A stretch of DNA of 64,000 nt from Anagrus nilaparvatae (taxonomy: Eukaryota > Arthropoda > Insecta > Hymenoptera > Mymaridae): positions 4,491,501 through 4,555,500 of the forward strand of contig JAKSXM010000288.1 in NCBI GenBank assembly GCA_022575985.1, in the 5' to 3' direction. The notes beneath the pieces were generated by a model. It saw nothing but the letters and a program-made list of their open reading frames with translations. It had not been told where the DNA came from and searched no databases. A program made the position numbers and the translations under genes. Shown in pieces: positions 10,993 through 23,210 of the stretch. Numbering within the stretch: position 1 is the first letter of the stretch; each line of letters opens with the position of its first letter.

Positions 10993-11780
10993 ACTTTTTT
11001 TTTATTTAAAATAGGTCAAATTTTAAGTTTTTATTTTTTTTGCATATAAGGATGTTCCATTATAAAAAAAATCTCGCGAATCTAGGATTCCTCTCCCGGA
11101 AGTTAAAGAAAATGTGCTCATAAGTTGACAAATTTTTATATTTTTTAAAAATATAAATGATTATATATTGATTCAGAATTTATCATAAAAAAATTAATTA
11201 TTTGAATAAAAGAAAATTGAATTGGGGAAAAACAAAGTTGCAAGGTTGCAAAACAATATTTTATTTGTTAAATAATATTTACTATATTGTTAAAAAGTAT
11301 TTTTAAAATTAAAAAAGTATTGGTAAGCGAAAAATTTTTCATTACTTTTATTTAACTCAAATTTTTTATTTTAGTTAAATAGTATATTAGGCCCGTTTCC
11401 AGAAAAGTTAAGATTGTTTACCAAATCGCACGTAAATTAAGTAATTCTTTATTTATAGACAAGGGTCGTATACGATTTTTCTTTGTCAGTGGCGAGAAAC
11501 ATATATCGTGCAGCGGGTGGGAAATATGTGCTAACTAAATTAAGTTTATGTTTTAAAAAATGTTCTTTTTACTTAAAGCCATAAAATTAATACGTAACTG
11601 CGAGTTATAAGACTGTTTTTAAAATAGAGATCCTAAGAGTCACAATTTTTTATAATATTTAAAATTAAAAATAATCTCAATTATAACATTTAAAAAATCC
11701 TTTTTCCTGACTGAATAATATTTTATTCCTGAGATAATTTATACGTTTGTTTAAATTAGAACAAGTTTCCTACATTTTTA
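10993..11780. other. AT-rich DNA, nothing recognised
   Basis: No gene or bounded repeat seen. A short match (ATCGCACGTAAATTA near 11427) recurs inverted near 42600, suggesting old repeat debris. Confidence 0.5.
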
Positions 11781-12743
11781 TTAACTTGGATAAAAAACTG
11801 AAAAAAAAAAAATTCGGGACATCGATATGACCCGTGTTTTCAGTTAGTTTGAACCTTCAGAAAACCGAAAAAAATCGTGAACAAGAAATCGGTGATAGGT
11901 GCCAAAAAGATTTTTTCACTTTTATGTCAGAAACCGTGTTTTTCGTATCTGAGCTACCCCAAATTTTCAAAATAACTTTTTAGGTAAATAAAATTTTAAA
12001 AAATAGATAAAAAAATCTAATTGCCAGGGATAAACTACTCCAGAAGAAAAAAAAACTTATCTTTTTTTGATTTTCATCGTAAAATAATAATTTTTTTTTT
12101 TAAATCAATTAATTTTTCCCTGGCAATTCATTTCTTTAAGAAAGAAATCATTTTTATTGACCAAATTTCAATTTTTAGGTCAAAAACTGTCTTAAGTAAA
12201 TCTTGCTACTTACAGTTTTCAAAGGCTTTTGACCTAAAAATTAAAATTTGGTCAATAAAAATGATTTCTTTCTTAAAGAAATGAATTGCCAGGGAAAAAT
12301 TAATCGATTTAAAAAAAAAAATTATTATTTTACGATGAAAATCAAGCGAGTAATGCATGTTTAAAGTTCAGAAACAGGCTTTTTTCAATAAAATTTCAAT
12401 CTTTTTTGAGACGAATTTGAGCAAAATTTTAAATTGACGATAACTTGGCTAAATTTCATCGTAAAAAGATTTTTTTCTTCTGGAGTGGTTTTTCCCTGGC
12501 AATCAGATTTTTTTATCTATTTTTTAAATTGTATTTACCTAAAAAGTTAATTTGAAAATTTGGGGTAGCTCAGATACGAAAAACACGGTTTCTAAGATAA
12601 AAGTGAAAAAATCTTTTTGTCACCTATCACCGATTTCTTGTTCACGATTTTTCTCGTTTTTCTGAAGGTTCAAACTACTTGAAAACACGGGTCATATCGA
12701 TGTCCCTTCAAATTTTTTTTTTTCAGTTTTTTGTCCAAGTTAA
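11781..12743. repeat. ~1-kb foldback palindrome bounded by TTAA
   Basis: The left arm starts TTAACTTGGATAAAAAACTG and the right arm ends with its reverse complement at about 12743. Matching blocks include CATCGATATGACCCGTG, CGTATCTGAGCTACCCCAAA and ATTTTCATCGTAAAATAATA, folding around a centre near 12205. The right arm holds ~130 extra bases (about 12350-12480). TTAA occurs at both outer ends, as in a TTAA-duplicating element, but this could be chance. The 87-aa frame inside (12021-12284) spans the hairpin centre and is not a gene. Confidence 0.8.
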
Positions 12744-12828
12744 GTGGTAAAAAAAAAATAATGCGTCATATACCGAAAATTCGTTGGGTTAGGTTAAAAA
12801 ATTTTTTTGTGTTTGTATTTTGATAGTT

Positions 12829-15115
12829 GGGTCAATATTTGTGAACTGTATATGACTTTGCATGGGTGGGTCTCGAAATGTACTCCAAAGTATGTTTGGT
12901 CGAAAGTATATATAAAAAAAATAATTTTCCCCAATTTTTAGCTTTTTAGATCCAATCCTCTATTTTTTACAGCGATTTTTGTTTTTTTCAATTTTTTGAA
13001 ATTTTTAATTTTTGAGAAATTTATGTTCATTAATTTTTCTCGCAAACGCGCACTTTACAATAAAATTTTTTTTCCTTATAGTACCCCATAGGAAATTTCC
13101 CGTAGAATTCGATTCTGGGGTCCAAATTTTTTTTTGAACTACGCATGCGCGAGAAAATCAACTTTCTTGCTTTGCCTTTTCTAGCTTATATGCCTCAGCT
13201 GCAGACAGCTCAATTTTCATCCTGTTGGTCTCAAATTGTAGGTTTTTTCATATACTTTCAGCATATGAAATCATTTTTTTGGGTAAATTTATTTTAAAAG
13301 CACTAAAATTGAAAAATAGCGATTTTTAAAAAATCATTTTTCACAAATTTTGAATTTTCCGCCAAGTCACGTGACCAAATGAAAATCTGACTGAAAATTC
13401 GGATTTAGCGGAAAATTTTACATAAGGACACCAATTTTCGTCTTATTTCATTAAATAGTTTCTAAGATATCCCATTTTAAAGATAAAGATTAAAATTGAA
13501 TTTTTTTAAAAAACCCTAAAAATGGGACTCTGACTTTAATTATCATATCTGTTTAACAAATAATTATAAAAAGACGAGTAAAAATTTTTTGGAAACTAAG
13601 TGCTTGTAAAAAAATTTTGAGGCCTATAGAACTCGTTTCTTTTAAAAATTAGAATTTTGGCAGCAATTTCAAAATTGGTCATTTTTGGGTAGGAATAGGG
13701 ATTTGGTTTATTGGCTATCGGCATGAGAGATTTACCGACAAATAATTGCAGTGTACGGTAACTGATTGGTGACACTTATACCAAAAAAATGAGACCAATT
13801 GGAAGTATTTTGGTTAACTGGCAAGTTTGCAGCTTTGTATTAAAGATTACAAAAAAATCCTATTTGATAACATTGTGGTATTTTGTAGTTATTTAGTATT
13901 TTGCTATTTCTTTTATTTCTATAGCGTTACGGAAACATCCAAAACTATTCCAAAAAGGGGGTTTTTTGTAAAATTTCTCGAGGAATCCGAAAATTTCGTC
14001 AAAATTTTCATTAGGTAACTATAAAATTCGGAAAATTGAAAATAAGATAGAATAGCTACAAAATACAACAATGTTATAAAATAGGATTTTTTTCATAATC
14101 TTTAATACAAAGCTGCAACCTCGCCAGCTAACCAAAATACTTCCAATTGGTCTCATTTTTTCGGTATACGTATCAACATTTATTTACCGTACACCACATT
14201 TATTTGTTGTTAATTCTCTTATGGCGATAGTCAATAAACCAAATCCCTATTCTTACCCAAAAATGACCAATTTTTAAATTGCTGCCAAAATTCTAATTTT
14301 TAAAAGAAACGAGTTCTATAGGTCTCAAAAATTTTTTACAAGCCCTTAGTTTCCAAAAAATTTTTACTCGTCTTTTTATAATTTTTTGTTTAACAGATAT
14401 GATAATTCAAGTCAGAGTCCCATTTTTAGGGTTTTTTAAAAAAAGTCAATTTTAATCTTTATCTTTAAAATGGGATATCTTAGAAACTATTTAATGAAAT
14501 AAGACGAAAATTGGTGTCCTTATGTAAAATTTTCCGCTAAATCCGAATTTTCAGTCAGATTTTCATTTGGTCACGTGACTTGGCGGAAAATTCAAAATTT
14601 GTGAAAAATGATTTTTTAAAAATCGCTATTTTTCAATTTTAGTGCTTTTAAAATAAATTTACCCAAAAAAATGATTTCATATGCTGAAAGTATATGAAAA
14701 AACCTACAATTTGAGACCAACAGGATGAAAATTGAGCTGTCTGCAGCTGAGGCATATAAGCTAGAAAAGGCAAAGCAAGAAAGTTGATTTTCTCGCGCAT
14801 GCGCAGTTCAAAAAAAAATTTGGACCCCAGAATCGAATTCTACGGGAAATTTCCTATGGGGTACTTTAAGGAAAAAAAATTTTATTGTAAAGTGCGCGTT
14901 TGCGAGAAAAATTAATTAACATAAATTTCTCAAAAATTAAAATTTTCAAAAAATTGAAAAAAACAAAAATCGCTGTAAAAAATAGAGGATTGGATCTAAA
15001 AAGCTAAAAATTTGAGAAAATTATTTTTTTTATATATACTTTCGACCAAACATACTTTGGAGTACATTCTGAGACTCGAAAATCCAAACTGTATACACTT
15101 CACAAATATTGACCC
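12829..15115. mobile_element. 2.3-kb palindromic element with ~1-kb inverted arms and 4-bp AGTT duplication
   Basis: Outer ends GGGTCAATATTTGTGAA (12829) and TTCACAAATATTGACCC (ending 15115) are reverse complements and are flanked by AGTT on each side (12825-12828, 15116-15119). The arms stay alignable inward to about 13890 and 14050, leaving a ~150-bp unique centre. A diverged single-arm copy that includes the same centre (AACATTGTGGTATTTTGTAG-like sequence) lies at 28480-29445. No transposase frame is visible. The 63-aa and 81-aa frames inside are chance products. Confidence 0.85.
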
Positions 15116-15342
15116 AGTTACAGATTCTAGTTTTTCTAAAATCGCTTTTTGTTTTATCTCATTTTATGTGATTAGGAATAATATACAACTGGACCCAAGT
15201 CAAAGTAAAGGGCCAAAATGTTCTTATTTTCGCTGCTTAATACTTGATTTGCAGTAAAAAATATTTTTCATTACACGCTGCAAAAAAGGTCTACTTTCTT
15301 ACTTTCGGGCGATCTTTTTTTCGCTTTTAATGAAAAACTATG
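15116..15342. other. Short repeat-flanking stretch
   Basis: No gene seen; the 81-aa frame crossing 15012-15257 straddles the element border and is not supported. Confidence 0.4.
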
Positions 15343-15466
15343 TGTTGAACACGGGAAAAAATTTAGGAAATTTTACTTTCAATGCTGTCTGCACTCGTTC
15401 GCTACGCTCACTCGTGCATACAACTGCATTGAAAGCCAAATCCTATTTTTTTCCCCTTGTTGAACA
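15343..15466. repeat. ~124-bp imperfect palindrome
   Basis: TTTCAATGC and GCATTGAAA face each other around a loop that holds CACTCGTTCGCTACGCTCAC. Outer sequences GTTGAACACGGGAAAAAA and TTTTTTTCCCCTTGTTGAAC are also roughly inverted. It is probably a short MITE or a hairpin repeat. Confidence 0.6.
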
Positions 15467-15903
15467 AATAGATATTCCTTTTATGCGTTAAAAATGGGTG
15501 CTTTGCAATTCGGCGAGCGTGCACTTTTATAGCTTCTGATAAATTAAAAATGTTAATTTTTTTGTTTTCTATTAAAATTTAGACTTCTACGGAGTGCGTG
15601 CAATTAAAATTTTATAAATATAATATCTCATGAATATGCAATTAATTTTTAAAATTAAAAAATCACTCGGGTTGCATATAGAAAGGCTCAAATATTATTT
15701 ATGGTTTCAAACCTCTTAATAATGTAAATAAAACTTTAAACTAAGTCTCCAATTTTTCCGGGCCACTGTCGTTCAGACTGTCAGTCTTGCTCGGCTCTGT
15801 TTAAATATCTTACAAAGACAACTAAAATATTGCTTGTAAATATAATTTTTATTTAACATATTTAATTTCAGAAAAACATAAAAAATTTGTATAATCGGTT
15901 TGT
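15467..15903. other. Intergenic, no gene seen
   Basis: AT-rich DNA without a supported feature. Confidence 0.45.
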
Positions 15904-16325
15904 GTGTTCACACAACCAACGAGCATGGGACATTTTCACTCACAATAGACCTGGTTGTAAGTTGCAACTCCCTAGAATATACATATAATATCGAGGGGTC
16001 CTATTAAAAAGTGGCTATAGTTTTTAATGGTGTATGAAAAACTGGCTATAGTTTTCGACGCTGTATGAAAAAGTGTTTATATATTTAGTGTAATCTCTAT
16101 ATTATAAAATTATAACTACTGCCACTGTATTTATTCTTTTGGTGCAGAATTCCCTAAAAGTCCCTTGGGCCCCTAATGACTTTTAGGGACTTCTGCGCCA
16201 AAGTTCCCTAGGGACTTCTGCACCAAAGGTCCCTAAATCGAAAATATTCTAAGTCCATTTCACCCTCCCCCCTGCCAAGCCGGACTTTTTCAAATACCCA
16301 ATCCAGTAAGCATGTCTCATGTTAA
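15904..16325 (+). repeat. Dispersed repeat family Z, second copy
   Basis: Starts CACACAACCAACGAGCATGG and ends CAAATACCCAATCCAGTAA. It holds about three degenerate minisatellite units (GGGACTTCTGCACCAAAGGT and variants, 16140-16235) before the conserved AAATCGAAAATATTCTAAGT tail and a C-rich run. Confidence 0.75.
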
Positions 16326-16350
16326 TATAGCAATAAGTTGAAGTTTAGAT

Positions 16351-16607
16351 ATCTACGCGCCACGCCCTTCAAAACCACAAAAACCAATTATATAAATCGA
16401 TAAAAATGATGATAAACTGCTAAAGTCTATTTTGAATAAAATGTCTAAGGTAAATGCATGACTCTAAGAATCTTTTAGGAAATAATTAAGCAAAACGGTT
16501 CTTCGAATAAATGTAACTTATTACTTCCGACAAAGTTTCATTTTATTACGTGTCCTTATAAAACTTTTTATAATAATCAATTACGTGTCATTAAGTTTAA
16601 TGTTTTC
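16351..16607 (+). repeat. Direct repeat, copy 2 (partner at 8754-9005)
   Basis: Same orientation and nearly the same sequence as 8754-9005, from CCACGCCCTTCAAAACCACA to GTGTCATTAAGTTTAATGTT. It follows directly on the family Z copy. Confidence 0.75.
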
Positions 16608-17467
16608 TGTACGTAATATTCAAAATTATTTTTATTCAAATGTTTATATTTTATGCATATATCTAATTTTTTTATTTATAGAAAAAAAGAATGAAGAAAA
16701 ATTGTTTTTCCCAGAAATAGAACATATTTAATAAAGTTTTACTAAATAATTTTTAGAATTTTTTATTTAAATATTAAAACAAAATTATATCAAAATAAAG
16801 GCGCGCCAAAGCAAATAAATAAAACTAACAAATTATTAAATATAATGACTCAATACTAAAATAGAATAGAATTTGTTTAGAATAAGTTTTACCATACATA
16901 AAATGTTATATGAATTTTACAAAGAAATAAAGTTTGTTTATTAAAAACCATTAGAAAAAACTTTATTAATATAAGGTACATAGGTAAATTTAAAAAACTG
17001 ATGGTCGTGAATATATAAATGTTGGAAAATATACCTTGGGACCCTACTCCAACATTCTGACTACATTGATGAGTAAATTAGTGATCGGAAATTGTGGTTT
17101 ACCGCGTTTAAATTAATTAATTTTTAGCCAAAAATGGATATTTGGTTAATTGGCTACATTGATGAGCAAATTAGTGATAAAAAATTGCGATTTATGGCGT
17201 TTAAAGGTGACACTTACACCAAAAAAATGAGACCAATCAGAAGTGTTTTGGTTAACTTGCGAGGTTTAAGCGTTTCATTGAAAATTACCAAAAAACCCTA
17301 TTTTATAACATTGAACCTTCCTTTTGTAGGCTCAGAAGGCCCATTGGAATGAATGGAGCGTAGCCGGCATGTTTTTTCTATATAATAAACTCATTTATAA
17401 CCATTTGGTGTAATTTGGTGTTCCAAATATATTGAACTCCCCTTGTCAGCATAAAAATGTTACAGCA
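16608..17467 (+). repeat. AT-rich DNA followed by a family X copy
   Basis: From 17191 the blocks of family X appear in order: GTGACACTTACACCAAAAAA, AATGAGACCAATCAGAAGTG, AACCCTATTTTATAACATTG and GGCCCATTGGAATG. The 72-aa frame at 17134-17352 lies in this repeat and is not a gene. Confidence 0.55.
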
Positions 17468-18692
17468 GGGTAATTCCATGGATAAAACGCACAAAATGAT
17501 ATGCCAGGTCTCAAAAATAGGAAATTTGTTTTTTTTTCGATAAAACAACTTAAAAATAGATGATTCCCCGAATTTGAAGGTTTTCTATAAATTTTGAAGG
17601 GTGCTATGCTGATTTAAAGTTTTTTGGTCAAATTTCTCTCCTCAGCCACCATTTTTGAAAATCCCGTAAAAAAGCTTCGGAAAACGTTAAAAGAAGAAAA
17701 AAAAGTAGGTTTTCGATGTAAAATTTGATGAAAAATTCGAATTTTCAGTCAGATTTTTCCTACTCTATGTCAATTCGCGGGAAAATTCAAATTTGTGTTA
17801 AACTTTAAGTGAAAATAACTCAAAAGTTTCCCGCTAAAAAAAAAATTTTTTTTTCTCAAAATCTTCAAAAATTGCATATATTTTCCTGAAAAAAATTTCC
17901 CGAGAGTAATTTTTGTTTTAAGCGAGTAATACCGATTTTCGTATTTTTCAATTTTGATTTGTTACTTATTTTGCTGATTTCCCAATAAGTCACGTGACCA
18001 AATGAAAATCTGACCAAAAATTTGAATTCTGCGGGAAATTTTACAAAGGTATAGTAATTTTGGTATCCTTTGAATGATACATCTCAATTTGACAATTTAA
18101 TTAAAATGGTTTATTAAAATATAGAAAAAATGAAAATTTATAAAATGGGATTTTCTTGATTTTTTTACATTTTTAGCCTAAAAATCATGTAAAATCTAAA
18201 TAAAAATACTTCTTCAGGAAAAAACAAAAGTTATGTCTATTATTAATAAAAAATAAATTTTTTTTAAGTTTAGATTTTATTTTCTATCATAATGTCTATA
18301 AATAGTTAGAAATGTACCCAAAAATCAATAAAATCCCATTTTATAAATTTTCATTTTTTCTATATTTTAATAAACCATTTTAATTAAATTGTCAAATTGA
18401 GATGTATCATTCAAAGGATACCAAAATTACTATACCTTTGTAAAATTTCCCGCAAAATTCAAATTTTTGGTCAGATTTTCATTTGGTCACGTGACTTATT
18501 GGTAAATCAGCAAAATAAGTAACAAATCAAAATTGAAAAATACGAAAATCGGTATTACTCGCTTAAAACAAAAATTACTCTCGGGAAATTTTTTTCAGGA
18601 AAATATATGCAATTTTTGAAGATTTTGAGAAAAAAAAATTTGTTTTTTAGCGGGAAACTTTTGAGTTATTTTCACTTAAAATTTAACACAAA

Positions 18693-21600
18693 GAGCTTGG
18701 CCGTATAAGATAGGCGAATTTGCACTCACCCTGTATAGCTGATTTCAATTAAGCATGTGTTTAGGTATCAAAAAAGAAAATTTTTCGCGTTGGTTTTAGC
18801 CCTCTAGCCCTTTTCTGTTGCCCACTACCTCAAAAAACGTCTAAAAATCGACATTTTTTTTCACATATTTTCATAATAACACAACTTTTCGCCATGTTAA
18901 CCTTTTTAGACCTAACTGGGCTTATTCGACGGGGAATCTAACGTACTTTTTGGGAATATTTTTTGCGCGCCCTCCACGGCCCTTCTCCCTCCACCAGATG
19001 CTTAAAACTAGATTTTCCAACAGTCAAAAAATTAAAAAAAACGATTTTTTTCGAGCACGTTCGGAGGTTTGCAAAAACTTTTTTTTTTCTTATGTATATT
19101 TTTTATTGAGCATTACCCTAGTGGTCATAATTTTTAATTATAGGTGGTGGAACATGCCGAAAAATCGGAAAAACCGTTTTTTTCTTATTTTTTTCTTTCA
19201 TCTTTATAGCAACATAACTTTTTGCCATGTTAACCTTTTTAGACCTAACTGGGCTTATTCGACGGGGAATCTAACGTACTTTTTGGGAATATTTTTTGCG
19301 CGCCCTCCACGGCCCTTCTCCCTCCACCAGATGCTTAAAACTAGATTTTCCAACAGTCAAAAAATTAAAAAAAACGATTTTTTTCGAGCACGTTCGGAGG
19401 TTTGCAAAAACTTTTTTTTTTCTTATGTATATTTTTTATTGAGCATTACCCTAGTGGTCATAATTTTTAATTATAGGTGGTGGAACATGCCGAAAAATCG
19501 GAAAAACCGTTTTTTTCTTATTTTTTTCTTTCATCTTTATAGCAACATAACTTTTTGCCATGTTAACCTTTTTAGACCTAACTGGGCTTATTCGACGGGG
19601 AATCTAACGTACTTTTTGGGAATATTTTTTGCGCGCCCTCTACGGCCCTTCTCCCTCCACCAGACGCTTCAAACTATATTTTCCAAAAGTCAAAAAATTA
19701 AAAAAAACGTTTTTTTTCGAGCACGTTCGGAGTTTTGCAAAAATTTTTTTTTTTCTTATGTATATTTTTTGTTGAACATTACCCTAGTGATCATAATTTT
19801 TAATTATAGGTGATGAAACATGCCAAAAAATCAAAAAAACCATTTTTTTCTTATTTTTTTCTTTCGTCTACATAACAACATAACTCTTCGCCATGTTAAC
19901 CTTTTTGGACCTACTTGGGCTTGTTCGATGGGGAATCTAACGTACTTTTTGGAAATATTTTTTTCGCGCCCTCCACGGCTCTCCTTCCTCCACCAGACGC
20001 TTAAAACTAGATTTTCAAAAAATCAAAAAATCGAAAAAACTATTTTTTCTTATATTCTTCTTTCATATTTTTAATATTACATAACTCTTCAGCATTTTAA
20101 CCTTTTTCGACCTACCTGGCCTTGTTTGATGGGGAATCTAACGCATTTTTCGAAAACATTTTTATTACTCGTACCTCCCATCCCCCTCTTTCCCCCCACT
20201 AGACGCTTAAAACTTTACTTTAGAAAAGTCAAAAAATTGAAAAATCCGATATTTTCTTAGCACTTTAAAAGTCACGGTAAATAATTTTTTTTTCTAATGT
20301 ATATTTTTTGTAGAAGATTACCGTACTGGTCATAATTTTTTACTATAGGTAGTGGAACGTGCCTAAAATGATTTGAAGATTAATTAAGAATTAGCAGTAT
20401 TGAATATTATAGACGAAACACGCTTTAAAAGACACGTCAAAAAATTTTTTTCTATATGTTTTTTTTTTGATGAGCATTACCGTAATGGTCATAATTTTTC
20501 ATTATAGGTGGTGGTACAAGACTAAAAAACGTTTACACTCAGATAAAAATATGGAATGGTCTTAATCCACGCTCAACCGACTATTTTTTTGACGATGATT
20601 AGGAATACGATAATACTGATAATTAAATATTCTTATATTTACAAACATTTTTATTTAATTTTATTAATAGTGGTTTATTTTCTTCTGTAATTATATACAT
20701 TTTTTAATACTGATTTCATAAGAATGATCATTTTCAAAAGTATTTAGATTTAAGAACCTATATTATGTAAAAATTATTAAAATTTAGTGCATTGAAACAA
20801 AATAAAATTATATATTATTTAGTCTATACTATATTCAATACTGCTAATTATTAATTAATCTTCAAATCACTTTAGGAATGTTCCACTACCTGTAGTAAAA
20901 AATTATGACCAGTACGGTAATGTTCAACAATAAATATATTTAATATTTATTTAATAAAAAAATATTTTCCGAAAAATGAGCTTAGATTCCCCTTCAAACA
21001 AGGCCAGGTAAATCAAAAATGGTTAAAATGTTCAAGAGTTATGTAATATTCAAAATATGAAAGAAGAAAATTTAAAAAAATTGGTTTTTTCGATTTTTTG
21101 GCATGTTTCACCACCTATAATGAAAAATTATGACCAGTTCGGTAATGCTTAACAAAGATTACACATAAGAAAAATAAAATATTCTGAATCTCTGAACATG
21201 CTAAAAAAAAATCGTTTTTTTCAATTTTTTGACTTTTTGAAAATCTAGTTTTAAGCGTCTGGTGGAGGGAGAAGGGCCGTGGAGGGCGCGAAAAAAATAT
21301 TTCCAAAAAGTAAGTTAGATTCCCCATCGAACAAGCCCAAGTAGGTCCAAAAAGGTTAACATGGCGAAGAGTTATGTTGTTATGTAGACGAAAGAAAAAA
21401 ACAAGAAAAAAATGGTTTTTCCGATTTTTCGGCATGTTCTAACACCTATAATTAAAAATTATCACCACTAGGGTAATGTTCAACAAAAAATATACATAAG
21501 AAAAAAAAAAGTTTTTGCAAACCTCCGAACGTGCTCGAAAAAAATCGTTTTTTTTAATTTTTTGACTGTTGGAAAATCTAGTTTTAAGCGTCTGGTGGAG

Positions 21601-21897
21601 GGAGAAGGGCCGTGGAGGGCGCGCAAAAAATATTCCCAAAAAGTACGTTAGATTCCCCGTCGAATAAGCCCAGTTAAGTCTAAAAAGGTTAACATGGCGA
21701 AAAGTTGTGTTATTATGAAAATATGTGAAAAAAAAATGTCGATTTTTAGACGTTTTTTGAGGTAGCGGGCAACAGAAAAGGGCTAGAGGGCTAAAACCAA
21801 CGCGAAAAATTTTCTTTTTTGATACCTAAACACATGCTTAATTAAAATTAGCTATACAGGGTGAGTGCAAATTCGCCTATCTTATACGGCCAAGCTC
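18693..21897. mobile_element. 3.2-kb inner inverted-repeat element, inserted without target duplication
   Basis: Starts GAGCTTGGCCGTATAAGATA and ends with the reverse complement TATCTTATACGGCCAAGCTC. Arms run inward past the 333-bp tandem units to a centre near 20600. Because the outer element's left arm preserves the uninterrupted site (CACAAATTTGAATT at about 17788 in reverse complement), the empty site can be reconstructed as AAA|TTT. The filled site has AAA on the left and TTT on the right, so nothing was duplicated. That is unusual for a TIR transposon and recalls Helitron-type insertion between A and T. Confidence 0.75.
18952..20100 (+). repeat. Tandem array of 333-bp units (arm of the inner element)
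   Basis: The landmark GGGAATATTTTTTGCGCGCC (with changes) recurs at 18952, 19285, 19618 and 19951, exactly 333 bp apart. The first two units are almost identical, later ones drift, and a shorter unit follows to about 20360. Because 333 is a multiple of three and the frame lacks stops, an apparent 287-aa ORF (18950-19813) with a 111-residue repeat arises. Inverted copies occupy about 21115-21700. Confidence 0.9.
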
Positions 21898-22225
21898 TTT
21901 GAATTTTCCCGCGAATTGACATAGAGTAGGAAAAATCTGACTGAAAATTCGAATTTTTCATCAAATTTTACATCGAAAACCTACTTTTTTTTCTTTTTTT
22001 AACGTATTCTGGAGTTTTTTTACGGGATTTTCAAAAATGGTGGCTGAGGAGAGAAATTTGACCAAAAAACTTTAAATCAGCATAGCACCCTTCAAAATTT
22101 ATAGAAAACCTTCAAATTCGGGGAATCATCTATTTTTAAGTTGTTTTATCGAAAAAAAAACAAAGTTCCTATTTTTGAGACCTGGCATATCATTTTGTGC
22201 GTTTTATCCATGGAATTACCCAGCA

Positions 22226-22566
22226 CATAATTATAAACTAATTATGACATAGAGATTTTTCTTGAAACTTAATTAATAAATTAGACACGGTTGGTGGGTA
22301 ACAGCGCCCAAGGGGCTTGCCCCTATTAGTATACGAGTAAAGTTAAAAAGTAAATTAAAAACTTTTACAGCTTTAGTCCTTAATATGTTAGCTTAGTGAA
22401 TTAGTTATACTCTAGTACTTATTTGTACTTTAATTTTATTATTTATAAGTAAACAACTGAAATTATTAAACTATTAAAAAAGTAAATTCTTTATTTTTAA
22501 TAAAACAAAATTTGAGCATTTATTTTGAAAAAGCACATAATACATTTCAATATAAAAAATAAAATA
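22226..22566. other. Intergenic, no gene seen
   Basis: AT-rich DNA between the large palindromic element and the first protease pseudogene. Confidence 0.5.
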
Positions 22567-22850
22567 TTAATCTTTCACATCAATCCAATCGCGAAAATAG
22601 GTGATTTCTGAAAAAAATTGAAAGAAAATAAGGGTACCCAGAAAATCTACAAACTTTACCCCATGAAACAATTTCAGCTAACCTTCCGTTTATTACTAAT
22701 GGACCGCTTCAGTTACCATAACATGCGTTTTTCCACCTTTTTCGTAATTACTAACACAAATTTGATATTCTACTATTTTTTTCACTGAACTATCTGCCTT
22801 ATAGCACTCCGATTTACTTATTATTGAAAATTCTATTTTGGGCAATTTTT
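22567..22850 (-). pseudogene. Trypsin-like serine protease fragment (3' part), degenerate
   Basis: On the minus strand the C-terminal half of a protease like its neighbours can be followed: SIISKSECYKAD, QICVSNYEKGGKNACYGN, SGPLVINGRLAEIVSWGK and, after a frameshift near 22592-22600, SEITYFRDWIDVKD and a stop at 22567. The active-site serine box has become G-N-stop-S-G-P in place of GDSGGP, so the protein cannot be made or work. Upstream exons are not detectable. It lies directly downstream of the functional gene at 23211-24331, which it resembles most (NAC before the serine box, SWGK), so it is probably a decayed tandem duplicate of that gene. Confidence 0.85.
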
Positions 22851-23148
22851 TGGAGATTATGCCTCGGATTATGATTTTTATAAGATAACTAAACTTAAAT
22901 TTTCAATTTGACCACAGGATTCTGACATATACCAATAATTCTGTCGTAAAACTGAAAAGTAAAATTAAATGTGATCAAAAATTCTGTATCAAATAAAAAT
23001 CTTGGTGAACTTTTACTTTATCTATTTTGTACAAAAATTTTGTAATTTTTTGGTGGGGTAACATATACATTCCCCAAAATAAGAGTGAAATTAGTTAAAG
23101 GATTTTTTAAACCAAAAAGAATTATTCATTTTCAATTTTATTAAAAAA

Positions 23149-23154
23149 TTTATT
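23149..23154 (-). promoter_or_regulatory. Poly(A) signal candidate of the 23.2-24.3 kb protease
   Basis: AATAAA on the minus strand about 60 bp past the stop codon; a second AATAAA lies at 23137-23142. Confidence 0.45.
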
Positions 23155-23210
23155 GAATATTTTTTTAGAAGCATAAAACAATAATTAAAACTTCAATATA
23201 AATAATAAAC

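Larger units (their letters stand above)
17468..22221. mobile_element. 4.75-kb palindromic element with 4-bp AGCA duplication, carrying a nested insertion
   Basis: GGGTAATTCCATGGATAAAA at 17468 is matched by its reverse complement ending at 22221, with the arms alignable for about 330 bp (17468-17800 against 21890-22221). AGCA flanks both ends (17464-17467, 22222-22225). The left half also folds on itself (about 17770-18140 against 18340-18690, centre near 18240). The right arm is interrupted by the inner element at 18693-21897. It shares the GGGT start and 4-bp duplication with the 12.8-15.1 kb element, so they probably belong to one transposon group. No transposase was found. Confidence 0.8.

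Noticed and set aside
18950..19813. 287-aa ORF, the longest in the window
   Set aside because: It is three rounds of a non-coding 333-bp tandem unit whose length is a multiple of three; unit-to-unit protein text is Phe/Lys/Arg-rich without any domain. Kept only as a finding.
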